Assembly: GCA_017471945.1 (NCBI GenBank)
Contig: JAFURH010000025.1
Location: forward strand, 1 to 58,580
Reading direction: 5' to 3'
DNA length: 58,580 bases
Origin: Clostridia bacterium
GTDB lineage: Bacteria > Bacillota > Clostridia > Christensenellales > Borkfalkiaceae
Position 1 is the stretch's first letter. Every line of letters begins with the position of its first letter. Below, one piece after another: positions 33,261 to 43,132 of this stretch. The notes beneath the pieces are model-generated. The model ran no database searches. It had not been told where the DNA came from and saw only the letters and a program-made list of their open reading frames with translations. Both the position numbers and the translations under genes were made by a program.

Positions 33261-34229
33261 ATGAGTACAACAAAGAAATCTAAAATCAGTATCTTCAAAA
33301 TCATTATTGCAACCGTCTTGATCCTTTACGCATTAAGCATTGCATTCGTGATCGGTTGGGGATTTTTAACCAGTTTGAAATGTACGATGGATTTTTCGGA
33401 TAAGCGGAATTATTTCGGTTTACCGAATTTAACGGATTGGCCGACGCTCACGACGAAAGAAGTGGCGAAAGACGCCTTACTCTTTGGAAATTACGCGTAC
33501 ATATGGAAGAACTTTACGTACACGGTGGAAGCTAATTCTTATTATAGCAAGTCTGGGGTGATTGAAGTCGGTGCTTACGACACAAATATCATATCGTTGT
33601 TATTTAACAGTTTTATATTTGCAGGCGTGGGTTGTTTTTTACAAGCATTATGCCAAATGACAATGGGATACATGTGCGCTAAATACAAATTCAAGATGAG
33701 TAGTATTATCTATACGACGATTGTCGTTATGATGTCGTTGCCGATCGTTGGATCGCAACCTGCTGAAATCGCCTTATTGAAAGATCTTGGTTTATACAAT
33801 TCTTATCTTTGTATGATTATCCACAAGTTCTGTTTCGGCGGTATTCATTTCTTGCTGTTTTACGCGTTCTTCTCGAATATGTCGAACGGATATACGGAAG
33901 CGGCGGAAATTGACGGTGCGTCGCAACTGAGAATTTATCTGCACATCATCATTCCTTTATCCATGAAAATGGTAGGCACGATTTTCCTTCTGCTGTTTAT
34001 TAACGCGTGGAACGATTATCAAACGCCGTTGGTTTATTATCCCAGCTTTCCGACGTTTGCGTACGGTGTTTTCAGAATGTCTACCGTTACCGGTGGCACT
34101 GTCAATACGCAAGGAACGCCACAACGCTTTGCGGGCTGTATGATCCTAGCACTTCCCGCGTTGGTGATTTTTGTTTGTTTTAAGAACATATTGATGGGAA
34201 GTTTAACTACGGGTGGCTTAAAGGAGTAA
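33261..34229 (+). CDS. ABC sugar transporter permease (MalG/UgpE type)
   Basis: A 322-residue permease; the ATG at 33261 is favoured over the GTG at 33258 by spacing to AAGGAGAGG. Six hydrophobic helices are present, with the EAA motif TEAAEIDGASQLRIYLHIII near residue 215 and the typical C-terminal AWNDYQTPLVYY. The first extracytoplasmic loop (about residues 30-110) is longer than usual and rich in Tyr/Asn. It follows the partner permease by 12 bases. Confidence 0.92.
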   Translation: MSTTKKSKISIFKIIIATVLILYALSIAFVIGWGFLTSLKCTMDFSDKRNYFGLPNLTDWPTLTTKEVAKDALLFGNYAYIWKNFTYTVEANSYYSKSGVIEVGAYDTNIISLLFNSFIFAGVGCFLQALCQMTMGYMCAKYKFKMSSIIYTTIVVMMSLPIVGSQPAEIALLKDLGLYNSYLCMIIHKFCFGGIHFLLFYAFFSNMSNGYTEAAEIDGASQLRIYLHIIIPLSMKMVGTIFLLLFINAWNDYQTPLVYYPSFPTFAYGVFRMSTVTGGTVNTQGTPQRFAGCMILALPALVIFVCFKNILMGSLTTGGLKE

Positions 34230-34242
34230 AAAGGAGAAATTT

Positions 34243-37200
34243 ATGAGAAAAAAATTAGTTGCTTTGTTTATAAGCGGTGCTCTTGCCTTGACGTGTGGAG
34301 TATCAGGCTTAATAACTCAATTCCAAAACACGCGCAATGCGAGCGTTTCCGCGGAAATGGCAACGCTTGAAATTGCAGATTTGGAAACCTCTTATCTTAT
34401 AGGTTCGTCTTTTACCGTTCCCGAAAAGGCAATGGTAGATATCGGCGGTACGAAAATGGAGGCGGAAAACGGGGTTTTAATCTACCCTGACGGCAGTGTT
34501 CGTGAGAAAGGTACGTATACGTTAAGCGAGAACGGTAAATATACCTTGTCTTATTCGGTGATACACGACGGAAAAACGTTCAAGGCAGAAAAGGAATTTG
34601 TCGTCAACGGTAATCAATACACCTTTGGTGTGGACGGGAAAACCGCAACGTACGGGGAATTGACTATGTCTACGACCAAAGAAACGGGTTTGACGATTGC
34701 TCTTTCCGCCGGTGATACGTTCCGCTTTAACGCGCCGTTTGATATCAGTGGCATGGACGTAGTCGATATTTGCAAATTATATCCCGTTGAAATAGCGAAA
34801 GGCGTATACACGCACCCGACGAATGGCAAGGAAACCGTTATATCCGATCAAAGTCCAAAATACTTTATCGTGCGCTTGGTAGATTGCTACGACGATAGTA
34901 ATTATATCGAAATGGTAATGGGCAACAATCAAACGACCGGTGGGTATTATTATTCCGCGGGGGCAAGCTATCAGGAATTATACGGCGTAGGTAATGCGGC
35001 GATTGACAGTGCTTCGCCTAATTATGCAGGAGCTTGGAAAATTCCCCGCACGAGTGCGTTAAATTATCACTTATACGGCGCTTACAGTTCCGGCGGTGCA
35101 ACATTTGCCGAATTGGCAAGCGTTGGCGGTATGAATTTTGCCTATTATCCCGAAACGAACCGCGTAGGAGCGCAGTATACAAAAAAAAGCTTAACGACAA
35201 AGATAATGGTCAACGACCTTGACAATAGCATTTTATACGAAAAAAATCCTTTCAAGGGATTCACGACGGGCGAGGTGTATTTGACGATCTCTTGCAGTGC
35301 TTATAGACAAGGACTTACGCAAGAAATAGAAATTGCTTCCTTGTTCGGGTTAACGGGTGAGGAGTTGGCAAACTTGCAATGCGTAGATGCCACCCCTCCT
35401 AAATTGGTAAAGCCGAATGGGATTAGCGAGGATAAAACGATTATCGTAACGAAGGGAGAAACTTTTTATATTCCAGAATTAGAGGTTTACGATCTGAACT
35501 ATGGCGGCGATACGCAAGTGCGTTGTTATTACAATTACGGCTTGCCCACTCAAAGCACGACGGCGATTATAAACGGTTCGTTTGTTCCGAAGAGTATAGG
35601 GGAATACACCTTAGAATATACCATCAAAGATACGTACGGAAACGCTACGGTATTCTTGTTGACGTTGTGTTGTATTGAAAGGGATTGTATTACCTATTCG
35701 TTTGTAGAGAACACAGGGAAATTAGACGGAGCTACCTATTTCCTACCTGAGGTACAAGCGGAAAGTATAAACGGGGAAGTAAACTATACCGTTGCAGTCG
35801 TTTTACCGACAGGCGAAGTTAAAGAAGTAAAAGACGATTGCTTTGTTTTAGAAACTTTGGGAGAATATAAAGTCGTTTACACATTTAGCGACGGGGCGAA
35901 CGTGAAAACCGTTGAAAAGTCGTACGATTTTACGAACAAAGACAGTATTTATTTTACAGATGAAATATCCTTGAAAAAATACTATATTAAATCTGCACAA
36001 TATAGCTTTGACGATTACGTTGGGTATAAGTTGTCCGAAAGTGGGTTCGTGCCCCAAGAAACGAAAATGTACGTTTCGAGCGACGATGGTGCGTATCAAG
36101 AGTTGACTGATGCGCAACAAGACGAGTATAAAATTACCGCAACTAAAAATATCCAAGTGAAATACGTATGCGACGGCGTGGAAATCGTTAGCCAAAAAAT
36201 CCCTGTCGTAGACGTTCATTACGGTACGGCAAACGTCGATTATAGCAAGTACTTTGTGGGCGAACATACCTTTAATGCTGAAACGCAAGGTTATGACTTT
36301 ACTTTCTCCGAGGATAAACAAAGAACGGAGTTTATCAATCCGCTTTCCGTCTCGAATTTTGAATTCAACATTGAAATCTTGGAAGACGTTTCGAACTTTA
36401 CCCAGTTAAACTGGTATTTAGAAGACGCGATGAATGCAAATAACGTTCTGAAAGTAAGTATTAAGAAAAATTTGATGAACGGATTAATCTACTATACGAT
36501 TGACGACGGAGAAGATCTCTCTCCTATGAGCGGAACTGCGATTTTGAACATACCTTTCGTAACGGGTATCGATTTCAGTTATAGCAATGGGCAGATTATC
36601 TCTAACAAAGGGATTACGATTGACGTGCCTGAAAGTTTTTCCAACTTGTGCTATTTGAGCTTTGAAATTGAAGGCAGAGAGGGCGAAAGCGGACTTCGGG
36701 TGAAAAAGCTCAACAATCAATATTTGCGTTTGAAAATATCAGAGGCAAAACCGATGGTCTATTTCGAGAGAAAGGTGGGCGCGTATAAATTAGGCAATAC
36801 CGTTGAGGTGAACACTGCGAGTTACACGAGCGTGTTCCATCCTACCTTAAAAAATAATACGACCGTCACCGTATGTATGCCGGGCGGGAAAGAAATTGCA
36901 AAAGACGTGCAGGGCAACGTATTAGAGAACGTGCTTGCCTTCAAATCGCATCAATTCAAAGCCGATACGCTTGGGTATTATATCGTGAAATACACGGCAA
37001 CGGTCAATGACGGCGTAAAAACGTTAACCGCCGAATCAATTCCGTACAATTTCGTGGTAATCGATCAAAGCGCACCCACCGTCCGCTTTACAAACGGCGC
37101 GAACGAAAACACGGCCGTTGAAGTAAACGTAGGGGAGACACACAAGATTTACGCCTATGAGGTTGTGGACGATACGTCGAGCGGACCAGCTCTTTTCAGT

Positions 37201-37356
37201 ATTGTAGTTATCTACGACGAGTATGGAAACCTCTACGATTTCACGAACAACGGGTTGTTTAAGTTCCAAGCAAAGGGTAAATATGCGGTAACTGTGCTTT
37301 GTCGTGACGCGATGGGGAACTTTGCAAAGGCGTATTATTACGTACTTGTGAAATGA
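34243..37356 (+). CDS. Large secreted protein with repeated Ig-like domains
   Basis: A 1037-residue protein with a Sec signal peptide (KKLVALFISGALALTCGVSG) and no lipobox, sortase motif or transmembrane anchor. The body is beta-rich. Repeated segments such as GTYTLSENGKYTLSYSV, SIGEYTLEYTIKDTYGNATV, TLGEYKVVYTFSDGANVKTV, TLGYYIVKYTATVNDGVKTL and AKGKYAVTVLCRDAMGNFAK mark at least five bacterial Ig/cadherin-like domains. Residues 130-370 may be a separate carbohydrate-binding-like module. Probably a cell-surface or secreted glycan-binding protein serving the transporter. No catalytic domain is recognised. Confidence 0.75.
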   Translation: MRKKLVALFISGALALTCGVSGLITQFQNTRNASVSAEMATLEIADLETSYLIGSSFTVPEKAMVDIGGTKMEAENGVLIYPDGSVREKGTYTLSENGKYTLSYSVIHDGKTFKAEKEFVVNGNQYTFGVDGKTATYGELTMSTTKETGLTIALSAGDTFRFNAPFDISGMDVVDICKLYPVEIAKGVYTHPTNGKETVISDQSPKYFIVRLVDCYDDSNYIEMVMGNNQTTGGYYYSAGASYQELYGVGNAAIDSASPNYAGAWKIPRTSALNYHLYGAYSSGGATFAELASVGGMNFAYYPETNRVGAQYTKKSLTTKIMVNDLDNSILYEKNPFKGFTTGEVYLTISCSAYRQGLTQEIEIASLFGLTGEELANLQCVDATPPKLVKPNGISEDKTIIVTKGETFYIPELEVYDLNYGGDTQVRCYYNYGLPTQSTTAIINGSFVPKSIGEYTLEYTIKDTYGNATVFLLTLCCIERDCITYSFVENTGKLDGATYFLPEVQAESINGEVNYTVAVVLPTGEVKEVKDDCFVLETLGEYKVVYTFSDGANVKTVEKSYDFTNKDSIYFTDEISLKKYYIKSAQYSFDDYVGYKLSESGFVPQETKMYVSSDDGAYQELTDAQQDEYKITATKNIQVKYVCDGVEIVSQKIPVVDVHYGTANVDYSKYFVGEHTFNAETQGYDFTFSEDKQRTEFINPLSVSNFEFNIEILEDVSNFTQLNWYLEDAMNANNVLKVSIKKNLMNGLIYYTIDDGEDLSPMSGTAILNIPFVTGIDFSYSNGQIISNKGITIDVPESFSNLCYLSFEIEGREGESGLRVKKLNNQYLRLKISEAKPMVYFERKVGAYKLGNTVEVNTASYTSVFHPTLKNNTTVTVCMPGGKEIAKDVQGNVLENVLAFKSHQFKADTLGYYIVKYTATVNDGVKTLTAESIPYNFVVIDQSAPTVRFTNGANENTAVEVNVGETHKIYAYEVVDDTSSGPALFSIVVIYDEYGNLYDFTNNGLFKFQAKGKYAVTVLCRDAMGNFAKAYYYVLVK

Positions 37357-37373
37357 GATAGGAGAAAATGAAT

Positions 37374-39422
37374 ATGATAAAAAAATTAACGAGTATTTTT
37401 TTAAGTGCGCTTCTTGCCTTGGGCTTTTTAGTAGGTTGCACGGATACAAACGATTCTTCATCTAGTTCGACGGACGTGAACAACAATCAAAACACGACGA
37501 CCGTTTTGGAAAACTCCATACATGAATACGGTATGGAAGAAACGAACGACTATCTCGTTCGTAACGGCAAGTCTGATTATACGATCGTTCTTCCGCAGGC
37601 GTCGAGCGGGGATATAACGATAGCGCGCGACGAGTTTATCGCTTTGTTTAAGGAGGCGACGAACGTATCTTTGAAAGTCGTATTCGAGGACGAAGTGGGA
37701 TTAACGCACAACGCTACGAATAAATACATTTCTTTAGGTCAAACGAAACTTTTGGAATCTGCCGATTTGAAGATCGATTACGACGAACTTACGTTAGATG
37801 GCGTACGAATTTTTACGAAAGATAAAACGTTGTATTTAGTCGGCGGGAGTGATTGGGGTACGGTTTACGCCGTGTACGTTTTCATGGAACTGATGTTCCA
37901 TTTCGACGTATACTATCATAACGTCTACGAACTTGATAAGGATTTATATAACGTAAAACTCTATAAATTCGACGTTAAGGACGTTCCTGATATTCCAATG
38001 CGAAATTCTTACTTCGGCTATATTAGATACAACGTCAACAACGCGGGGTATCGTATGCGCATGGCGAATGCTATATATGCTGTCGGCGATAATTATTTTA
38101 TGCCGCTTGGGGATACGGGAACGCCTGGTATTCCACAACAGTATATGCATAACACCAAAGAAATTTTACCCGTCTCGGCGGACTATGCGAAGGGTTACGT
38201 TGATAAATGGTATGATGAAAGACAGCATCAATGGTGCTACACTGCGCACGGCGATGAAGAAGCTTATGAATTTATGGTCGAAAAAATTGCCTATAATATC
38301 TGCGAGTATTCGTTGAAGAGATATACTCCCGATCTTTATCCGTATATGAACTTCTTGACCGTTACGATTGAAGACGGTGCGATCGGTATCTGTTCTTGCG
38401 ACGCTTGCAAAAAGGCGATTGAAACGTATGGAAGTATTACGGGCGCAGTTATTAAATTGCTCAACCGAGTGATGGAAAAAGTGCAGGCTTGGCAGAATTT
38501 AGAAGAAAATGCTGCGTATAGAAGACCAAACCTTCGAATGCTCTTCTTTGCGTATTGGGATTTCTTGGATTCGCCGACAAAATATAACGAAGAAACGGGC
38601 TTATACGAAGTAACGCATCCCGATTGCGTTATGCGTGAGGATGTCGGCGTTTGGGTGGCGCTCAGTAGCAACGGTATCGAATACAATATTGATATTACGA
38701 GCGATAGAAACACAGCCGCAAGAAACTTGATAACCTCTTGGGCGGATATTACGGACAACTTCTATCTGTGGACGTATCAAGCCAACTACGACAACCAGCT
38801 TGGATTGGACAATTGTTTCTCTTTCTTCACAGACAAGGCGTATAAGTTCTTTGCGGAGAAGGGCGCAAAATACTGGTTCAATGAAATGCGTGAGACTTTG
38901 AACGACACGACGGTATTCAAAGGTTTGAGAGCTTATTTAGACTCGAAGTTGATGTGGAACGCTAATTTGGATTCCGAAGAGCTTACGGATAAATGGTTTA
39001 AGGCAATGTATCAAGCTGCCGCGCCGTTTATGAAGAGTTTATTCCATAAAGAAAGGGAGTTTATGAACGCTTATTTCCTCGAAATTGGCTCTATCGGATC
39101 GGGTGGTAACATCAACGATAACAATCCCTTAACGGACGGTAAGATATTCTCCGTGTCAGTTTTGAAAGAATGGATCTCTATTTGCGACGAGGCGTTAGAG
39201 TTTGCGCAAGAAACGTATGCAACGCATCTTCCCGAAACGTATGCAAGAGTGAAATATAATATCGAGTTAGAATCTATTTCTCCTTTATATTTCTTACTGT
39301 CTCTACACAAAGGGTATTTAACGGCAGAGGAATATACGGAAGCAAAAACGAAATTCCAAAACGTTTTAGCTGATAAAAACTCTATGCCACTTGTAGATGA
39401 TTTATTGAAATCGTTGGATTAA
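37374..39422 (+). CDS. DUF4838 lipoprotein, glycosidase-like
   Basis: A 682-residue lipoprotein; the ATG at 37374 fits AGGAG better than the one at 37368. Lipobox FLVGC, then a Ser/Asn/Thr linker. Residues 50-190 form the N-terminal alpha/beta domain shared by GH67/GH115/GH20-like proteins (YVFMELMFHFDVYYHN), and residues 200-560 form the DUF4838 barrel (GICSCDACKKAI, MLFFAYWDFLDSP, YLWTYQANYDN). DUF4838 proteins are predicted surface glycoside hydrolases. It lies 17 bases after the Ig-like protein gene. Confidence 0.8.
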   Translation: MIKKLTSIFLSALLALGFLVGCTDTNDSSSSSTDVNNNQNTTTVLENSIHEYGMEETNDYLVRNGKSDYTIVLPQASSGDITIARDEFIALFKEATNVSLKVVFEDEVGLTHNATNKYISLGQTKLLESADLKIDYDELTLDGVRIFTKDKTLYLVGGSDWGTVYAVYVFMELMFHFDVYYHNVYELDKDLYNVKLYKFDVKDVPDIPMRNSYFGYIRYNVNNAGYRMRMANAIYAVGDNYFMPLGDTGTPGIPQQYMHNTKEILPVSADYAKGYVDKWYDERQHQWCYTAHGDEEAYEFMVEKIAYNICEYSLKRYTPDLYPYMNFLTVTIEDGAIGICSCDACKKAIETYGSITGAVIKLLNRVMEKVQAWQNLEENAAYRRPNLRMLFFAYWDFLDSPTKYNEETGLYEVTHPDCVMREDVGVWVALSSNGIEYNIDITSDRNTAARNLITSWADITDNFYLWTYQANYDNQLGLDNCFSFFTDKAYKFFAEKGAKYWFNEMRETLNDTTVFKGLRAYLDSKLMWNANLDSEELTDKWFKAMYQAAAPFMKSLFHKEREFMNAYFLEIGSIGSGGNINDNNPLTDGKIFSVSVLKEWISICDEALEFAQETYATHLPETYARVKYNIELESISPLYFLLSLHKGYLTAEEYTEAKTKFQNVLADKNSMPLVDDLLKSLD

Positions 39423-39433
39423 CGGAGGGAAAA

Positions 39434-41620
39434 ATGAAGAAAAAAATATTATTTATTTTAGGTGTGTTGTGCTTTTCTGTTTCATTAATGGGTGCTGTGG
39501 CTTGTTCGCAAGAGTCGAGTGCGTCCTCTTCGGGGCAACCCGAACAATCCACGCCAGCAATTACGGCGGATTTGGTTTTAAGCGCGCAAGACGTGTTGCT
39601 TATATTAGGCAATCAGAGATACCTTGTGGCGAGCTATAACGAGATTGAGGGGAACACGTTGACGTGGACTTCTTCGAACAATGCCGTTGCTACGGTAGAA
39701 AACGGTATGATTAATGCGCTCACGGCAGGGGAAACGGTAATCACCGCGACGTACGGCGAGGATATTGCAAGCTGTAAGGTAACGGTAATTACGGACGGAT
39801 TTATCCCGTCGCTTGTTGTGAATGCAGGGAACGAGGGCGCCTTGCGCGTAACGGTCAACGATACGCTTGACCTTGGTTGTAAAGTTTTATACAATAGCAA
39901 GTATTTCACGGATTTTTTTGAAAAAGTTTCATATACGTTTACGGACGATACCATAGGCAAGGTGGACGACGACGGAATATTTACGCCTTTGAAAGAGGGC
40001 ACGACGAACTTAACGATCTCGGCGAAGTGGCACGGCTTTGAGGGTGGCTTATTGACGAAAACGTTGGAAATAAACGTGGTCACACAGCGCACGATTATGG
40101 TGAACGATACTACGCCAGAGCCGATTACGCTGTATATGCAAGAGGAATTTGCGGGCGCAACGTATACCGTTGAAGAGAGTTTTACGCTACAAGGCTATGA
40201 AAACGGAGTAGAAAAGGCGTGTACCGTTTCAATAGAAGAGGGCGAGGAGTGTATCGATTTCGACGATAGCACGAATACGGTTTCCGCGAAAAAGGCGGGG
40301 AGCGCGAGCTTGAAGCTCGCCTATCCGACGGCAGACGGCGAATATTACGTGACTATACCGATTACCGTTTTACGCCCGACGACGGATTTTAGCACCAGTT
40401 TCTATTATTCGACGCGTGACAAAGTATGGACGACGAAAGATGGTGTTGCTGTAACAGCAAGAGATATTTTCGGGTACGAAACGACGATTGAAAAAATTGA
40501 ACAAGAGGACAACGCGAATATCAGTATTGAAAACGGTGAAATCAGTAACGTAAAGGTATCTGATCAAAAAGCGCTTTCCCGCGAATACGTTACCGTCTAC
40601 AACGATAAGGTCGGCTATCGCGTTCCGCTTGACGTTTGCACGAAAGTATTGTTTACCGCGGAAGATTTGAAAATTTTCGACCACGGCACGGAACCTTGGA
40701 ACGGACCGGGCAAGATCGAGGGCTATTACGTATTAGGCGCGGATATCGACGCGGGCTATACGGATATCTTCAACCCCAACGCGATCACCTGCGAAAATAC
40801 GAACAGTTCGATTACAAAGGATACCTACGCTTTATACGGTTTTGCCGGTACGTTCGACGGTATGGGACATTCGCTCACTTTCAAATGCTACGCAGGTCTT
40901 TTCAATAACCTGTTAGACGGCTTTATCATTCGCAACGTTGCGTTTAAGGATATTTTAATCCACAATAACGGAGCAGCTTACGATAAAGAGAAAGCGACCG
41001 TTATCGGTAGCGGTCAAACGCACCCGAATGCAACGCAGTATAAGCTGTTCGGAACGATTTCCAACGTGTATATTTCCTTTGCAAAGGAATCGTATAGCAA
41101 GAGATTTAGCATTATGCCCGATCGTGGCGGTGCGATCGAACAAAAGAATATTGTTGTGGATCTCGATTATGCAAACGCTCCCGAATACGAAACGGGTGCG
41201 ACGGTGGAGAAAGCGGATGCAATCTATTATAACTACTATGAATGTCATAACGATTCCGACGATACTACTCGCGCGCAAACGGACAATATCAATATTTTCC
41301 TGCGCAATTATGACGAAACCAAATCCTATTTTCGCCCGTTCTATTTGTTCCGAAGTCTTCCTACGGCTGGGTGTTCTAGCTTTGGCGAAAGGTTCACTGA
41401 CGAAGCCTATGCGGCAAAACCTTACGGACACGTTTGGTATAACTTTATAACCGAATACGGTCAATATGATAGCTATGCGGATTTTGCAAACGGCACGCAA
41501 GCCAAAAAAGCCAACGGCGGTACAAATTGGTACACGATCACGGCGAAAGAAAGACTGGATAAATTTGCGGAAAGTGGATTCTGGGATATCACGAACGGAT
41601 ATCCTGTATGGAAAGAATAA
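39434..41620 (+). CDS. Surface lipoprotein with Big2-type domain and Glug-like C-terminal module
   Basis: A 728-residue lipoprotein with lipobox GAVAC and a Ser/Pro-rich linker. Residues about 50-120 form a Big_2-like Ig domain (NTLTWTSSNNAVATVENG, LTAGETVITATY), followed by two or three more Ig-like domains. The last 300 residues form a module with FAGTFDGMGHSLTFK, YAGLFNNLLDGFIIRNVAF, GTISNVYISF and NIVVDLDYA, ending with a YPxW signature. The same module occurs in the protein encoded at 43133. The FDGxGHS/GLF pattern resembles Glug/beta-helix repeats. Probably a glycan-binding surface protein. Confidence 0.75.
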   Translation: MKKKILFILGVLCFSVSLMGAVACSQESSASSSGQPEQSTPAITADLVLSAQDVLLILGNQRYLVASYNEIEGNTLTWTSSNNAVATVENGMINALTAGETVITATYGEDIASCKVTVITDGFIPSLVVNAGNEGALRVTVNDTLDLGCKVLYNSKYFTDFFEKVSYTFTDDTIGKVDDDGIFTPLKEGTTNLTISAKWHGFEGGLLTKTLEINVVTQRTIMVNDTTPEPITLYMQEEFAGATYTVEESFTLQGYENGVEKACTVSIEEGEECIDFDDSTNTVSAKKAGSASLKLAYPTADGEYYVTIPITVLRPTTDFSTSFYYSTRDKVWTTKDGVAVTARDIFGYETTIEKIEQEDNANISIENGEISNVKVSDQKALSREYVTVYNDKVGYRVPLDVCTKVLFTAEDLKIFDHGTEPWNGPGKIEGYYVLGADIDAGYTDIFNPNAITCENTNSSITKDTYALYGFAGTFDGMGHSLTFKCYAGLFNNLLDGFIIRNVAFKDILIHNNGAAYDKEKATVIGSGQTHPNATQYKLFGTISNVYISFAKESYSKRFSIMPDRGGAIEQKNIVVDLDYANAPEYETGATVEKADAIYYNYYECHNDSDDTTRAQTDNINIFLRNYDETKSYFRPFYLFRSLPTAGCSSFGERFTDEAYAAKPYGHVWYNFITEYGQYDSYADFANGTQAKKANGGTNWYTITAKERLDKFAESGFWDITNGYPVWKE

Positions 41621-41634
41621 AAAAGGAGTACGGT

Positions 41635-42834
41635 ATGGAAAAAATAAAGGTTGCACTTATCGGCGTAGGTGCTCGTGGCGAGGGCTTGTACCGAGTCGCT
41701 TTGAAATTCAGAAAGGATATTGAAATTATAGCGATCTGTGACGAGTATATCGACCGTTGCGAATACGTCGTGGAAGAAATGAAAAAGGACGGCAGAACGG
41801 AGAAACCGCAAGTGCACACGGATTACAAGAAATGTATAGACGAAAGCGGAGCGCAAGCGATCGTGGTTGCAACCGCTTGGGAGGCGCATATCAGAGTTTC
41901 TATGTACGCAATGGAACGCGGTGTAGCCGTTGCTTGCGAAGTCGGCGGATCGTACAGCATAGAAAGTTTGTGGGATCTTGTTAAATGCTACGAACGCACG
42001 CAAACGCCGATTATGATGATTGAAAATTGCTGTTATGGCAAGCTTGAATTGATGGCTCTCAATATGGCTCGGCAGGGCGTATTCGGTAAAATCCTGCATT
42101 GTGAGGGCGGTTATCGCCACGACTTACGCCAAGAAGTGACGGAAGGGAATAAAAACCGCCACTATCGCTTGCAACAGTATATCCACCGCAACACGGAAAA
42201 TTATCCCACGCACGAAATCGGTCCTATTGCGAAAATCCTCAATATCAACGCAGGCAACCGCTTCGTTTCTCTCTATTCAATGGGTAATACGCCCGCAGGC
42301 TTAGAGGAATACGTAAAGGATAAAAATATCGAAGAATTGAAAGGTGTGAAATTTCAACAATCCGACGTCGTGACGACGCTCATTAAATGCCAAAACGGCG
42401 AAACAATTACCCTTCATTTAGATACCTGTATGCCGAGATATTATAGTCGTGGATTTTTGGTGCAAGGCACGAAAGGGCTTGTTTGCGAAGAAAATCAATC
42501 CATTTATTTGGAAAAAGATTTCACCGAAGAAATGGGTAAATGGACGAACAACTTTAACAATCTCGACAAGTATTACGAAGAATACTGCCACCCGATTTGG
42601 GAGGATTACAATCCGAGCAAAGAGGGGCACGGCGGGATAGATTATTTGGTGTTCGACGGATTTTTCGAGGCTTTGAAAGCGGGGAAACCGATGCCGATCG
42701 ACGTATACGATATGGCAACGTGGATGGTAATCAGCGTGCTTGCGGAGCAATCTATGTTGACAGGTCAAACGGTTGCGTTCCCTGATTTCACGAACGGAAA
42801 ATGGATCTTAAATAAAAATAATTTCGCTCTATAA
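41635..42834 (+). CDS. Gfo/Idh/MocA-family oxidoreductase
   Basis: A 399-residue dehydrogenase. The ATG at 41635 follows AAAGGAG; nine upstream codons are discarded. The N-terminal Rossmann fold begins KVALIGVGARGEGLYRVAL. The conserved EVGGSYSIESLWDLV (the family EKP loop, here EVGG) lies near residue 103, and YPTHEIGPIAKILNIN near residue 197 carries the catalytic-type His. The GYRHDLRQEV segment resembles GH109-like members, which cleave alpha-N-acetylgalactosaminides through an NAD-dependent mechanism; a plain sugar dehydrogenase is equally possible. It is cytoplasmic. Confidence 0.85.
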   Translation: MEKIKVALIGVGARGEGLYRVALKFRKDIEIIAICDEYIDRCEYVVEEMKKDGRTEKPQVHTDYKKCIDESGAQAIVVATAWEAHIRVSMYAMERGVAVACEVGGSYSIESLWDLVKCYERTQTPIMMIENCCYGKLELMALNMARQGVFGKILHCEGGYRHDLRQEVTEGNKNRHYRLQQYIHRNTENYPTHEIGPIAKILNINAGNRFVSLYSMGNTPAGLEEYVKDKNIEELKGVKFQQSDVVTTLIKCQNGETITLHLDTCMPRYYSRGFLVQGTKGLVCEENQSIYLEKDFTEEMGKWTNNFNNLDKYYEEYCHPIWEDYNPSKEGHGGIDYLVFDGFFEALKAGKPMPIDVYDMATWMVISVLAEQSMLTGQTVAFPDFTNGKWILNKNNFAL

Positions 42835-42836
42835 AA

Positions 42837-42905
42837 AAGGAGGTGTAGACAATAAAAAAAACGGTAACAAAAAAGGCATTTCCTCGTGTCGGCAACAGGG
42901 TCTAA
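42837..42905 (+). other. Strong ribosome binding site followed by ATA: possible decayed micro-ORF
   Basis: AAGGAGGTG at 42837-42845 is placed 8 bases before ATA (42852), which opens a 17-codon frame KKTVTKKAFPRVGNRV ending with TAA at 42903. With ATG in place of ATA this would be a standard small gene. The remainder of 42906-42965 shows nothing I can name. Confidence 0.25.
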
Positions 42906-42980
42906 TAGAGAGGAAGACAATTTTGCTCTACGTCTTATTAGATAAGAACAATCTAAAAAATTATTAAAGGAGAAGATGTT

Positions 42981-43121
42981 ATGAAACAAACACAGAAAAC
43001 CAAAAAACTCTATCAAACGGTCAAATGTTCCTTTGTAATGCTGAAAGAAACGGACCTTTTGACGGCTTCTGTAGAACCACTCGCAGACGAAGTCAAATTT
43101 GACAAGGACTGGTTGAAATAA
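42981..43121 (+). CDS. 46-residue peptide with a DLLTAS motif
   Basis: A 46-residue ORF preceded by AAAGGAG and ending 11 bases before the next gene. The N terminus is Lys/Thr/Gln-rich, followed by a hydrophobic patch (CSFVMLKETDLLTAS) and an acidic-aromatic tail (EVKFDKDWLK). The layout recalls small unexplained clostridial and Bacteroidetes peptides with a D(V/L)(I/L)T(T/A)S motif and an aromatic C terminus found near exported proteins; that link is from memory. Possible roles are leader peptide, exported peptide or RiPP-like precursor. No maturation enzyme is nearby. Confidence 0.6.
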   Translation: MKQTQKTKKLYQTVKCSFVMLKETDLLTASVEPLADEVKFDKDWLK

Positions 43122-43132
43122 GGAGGCACAAA

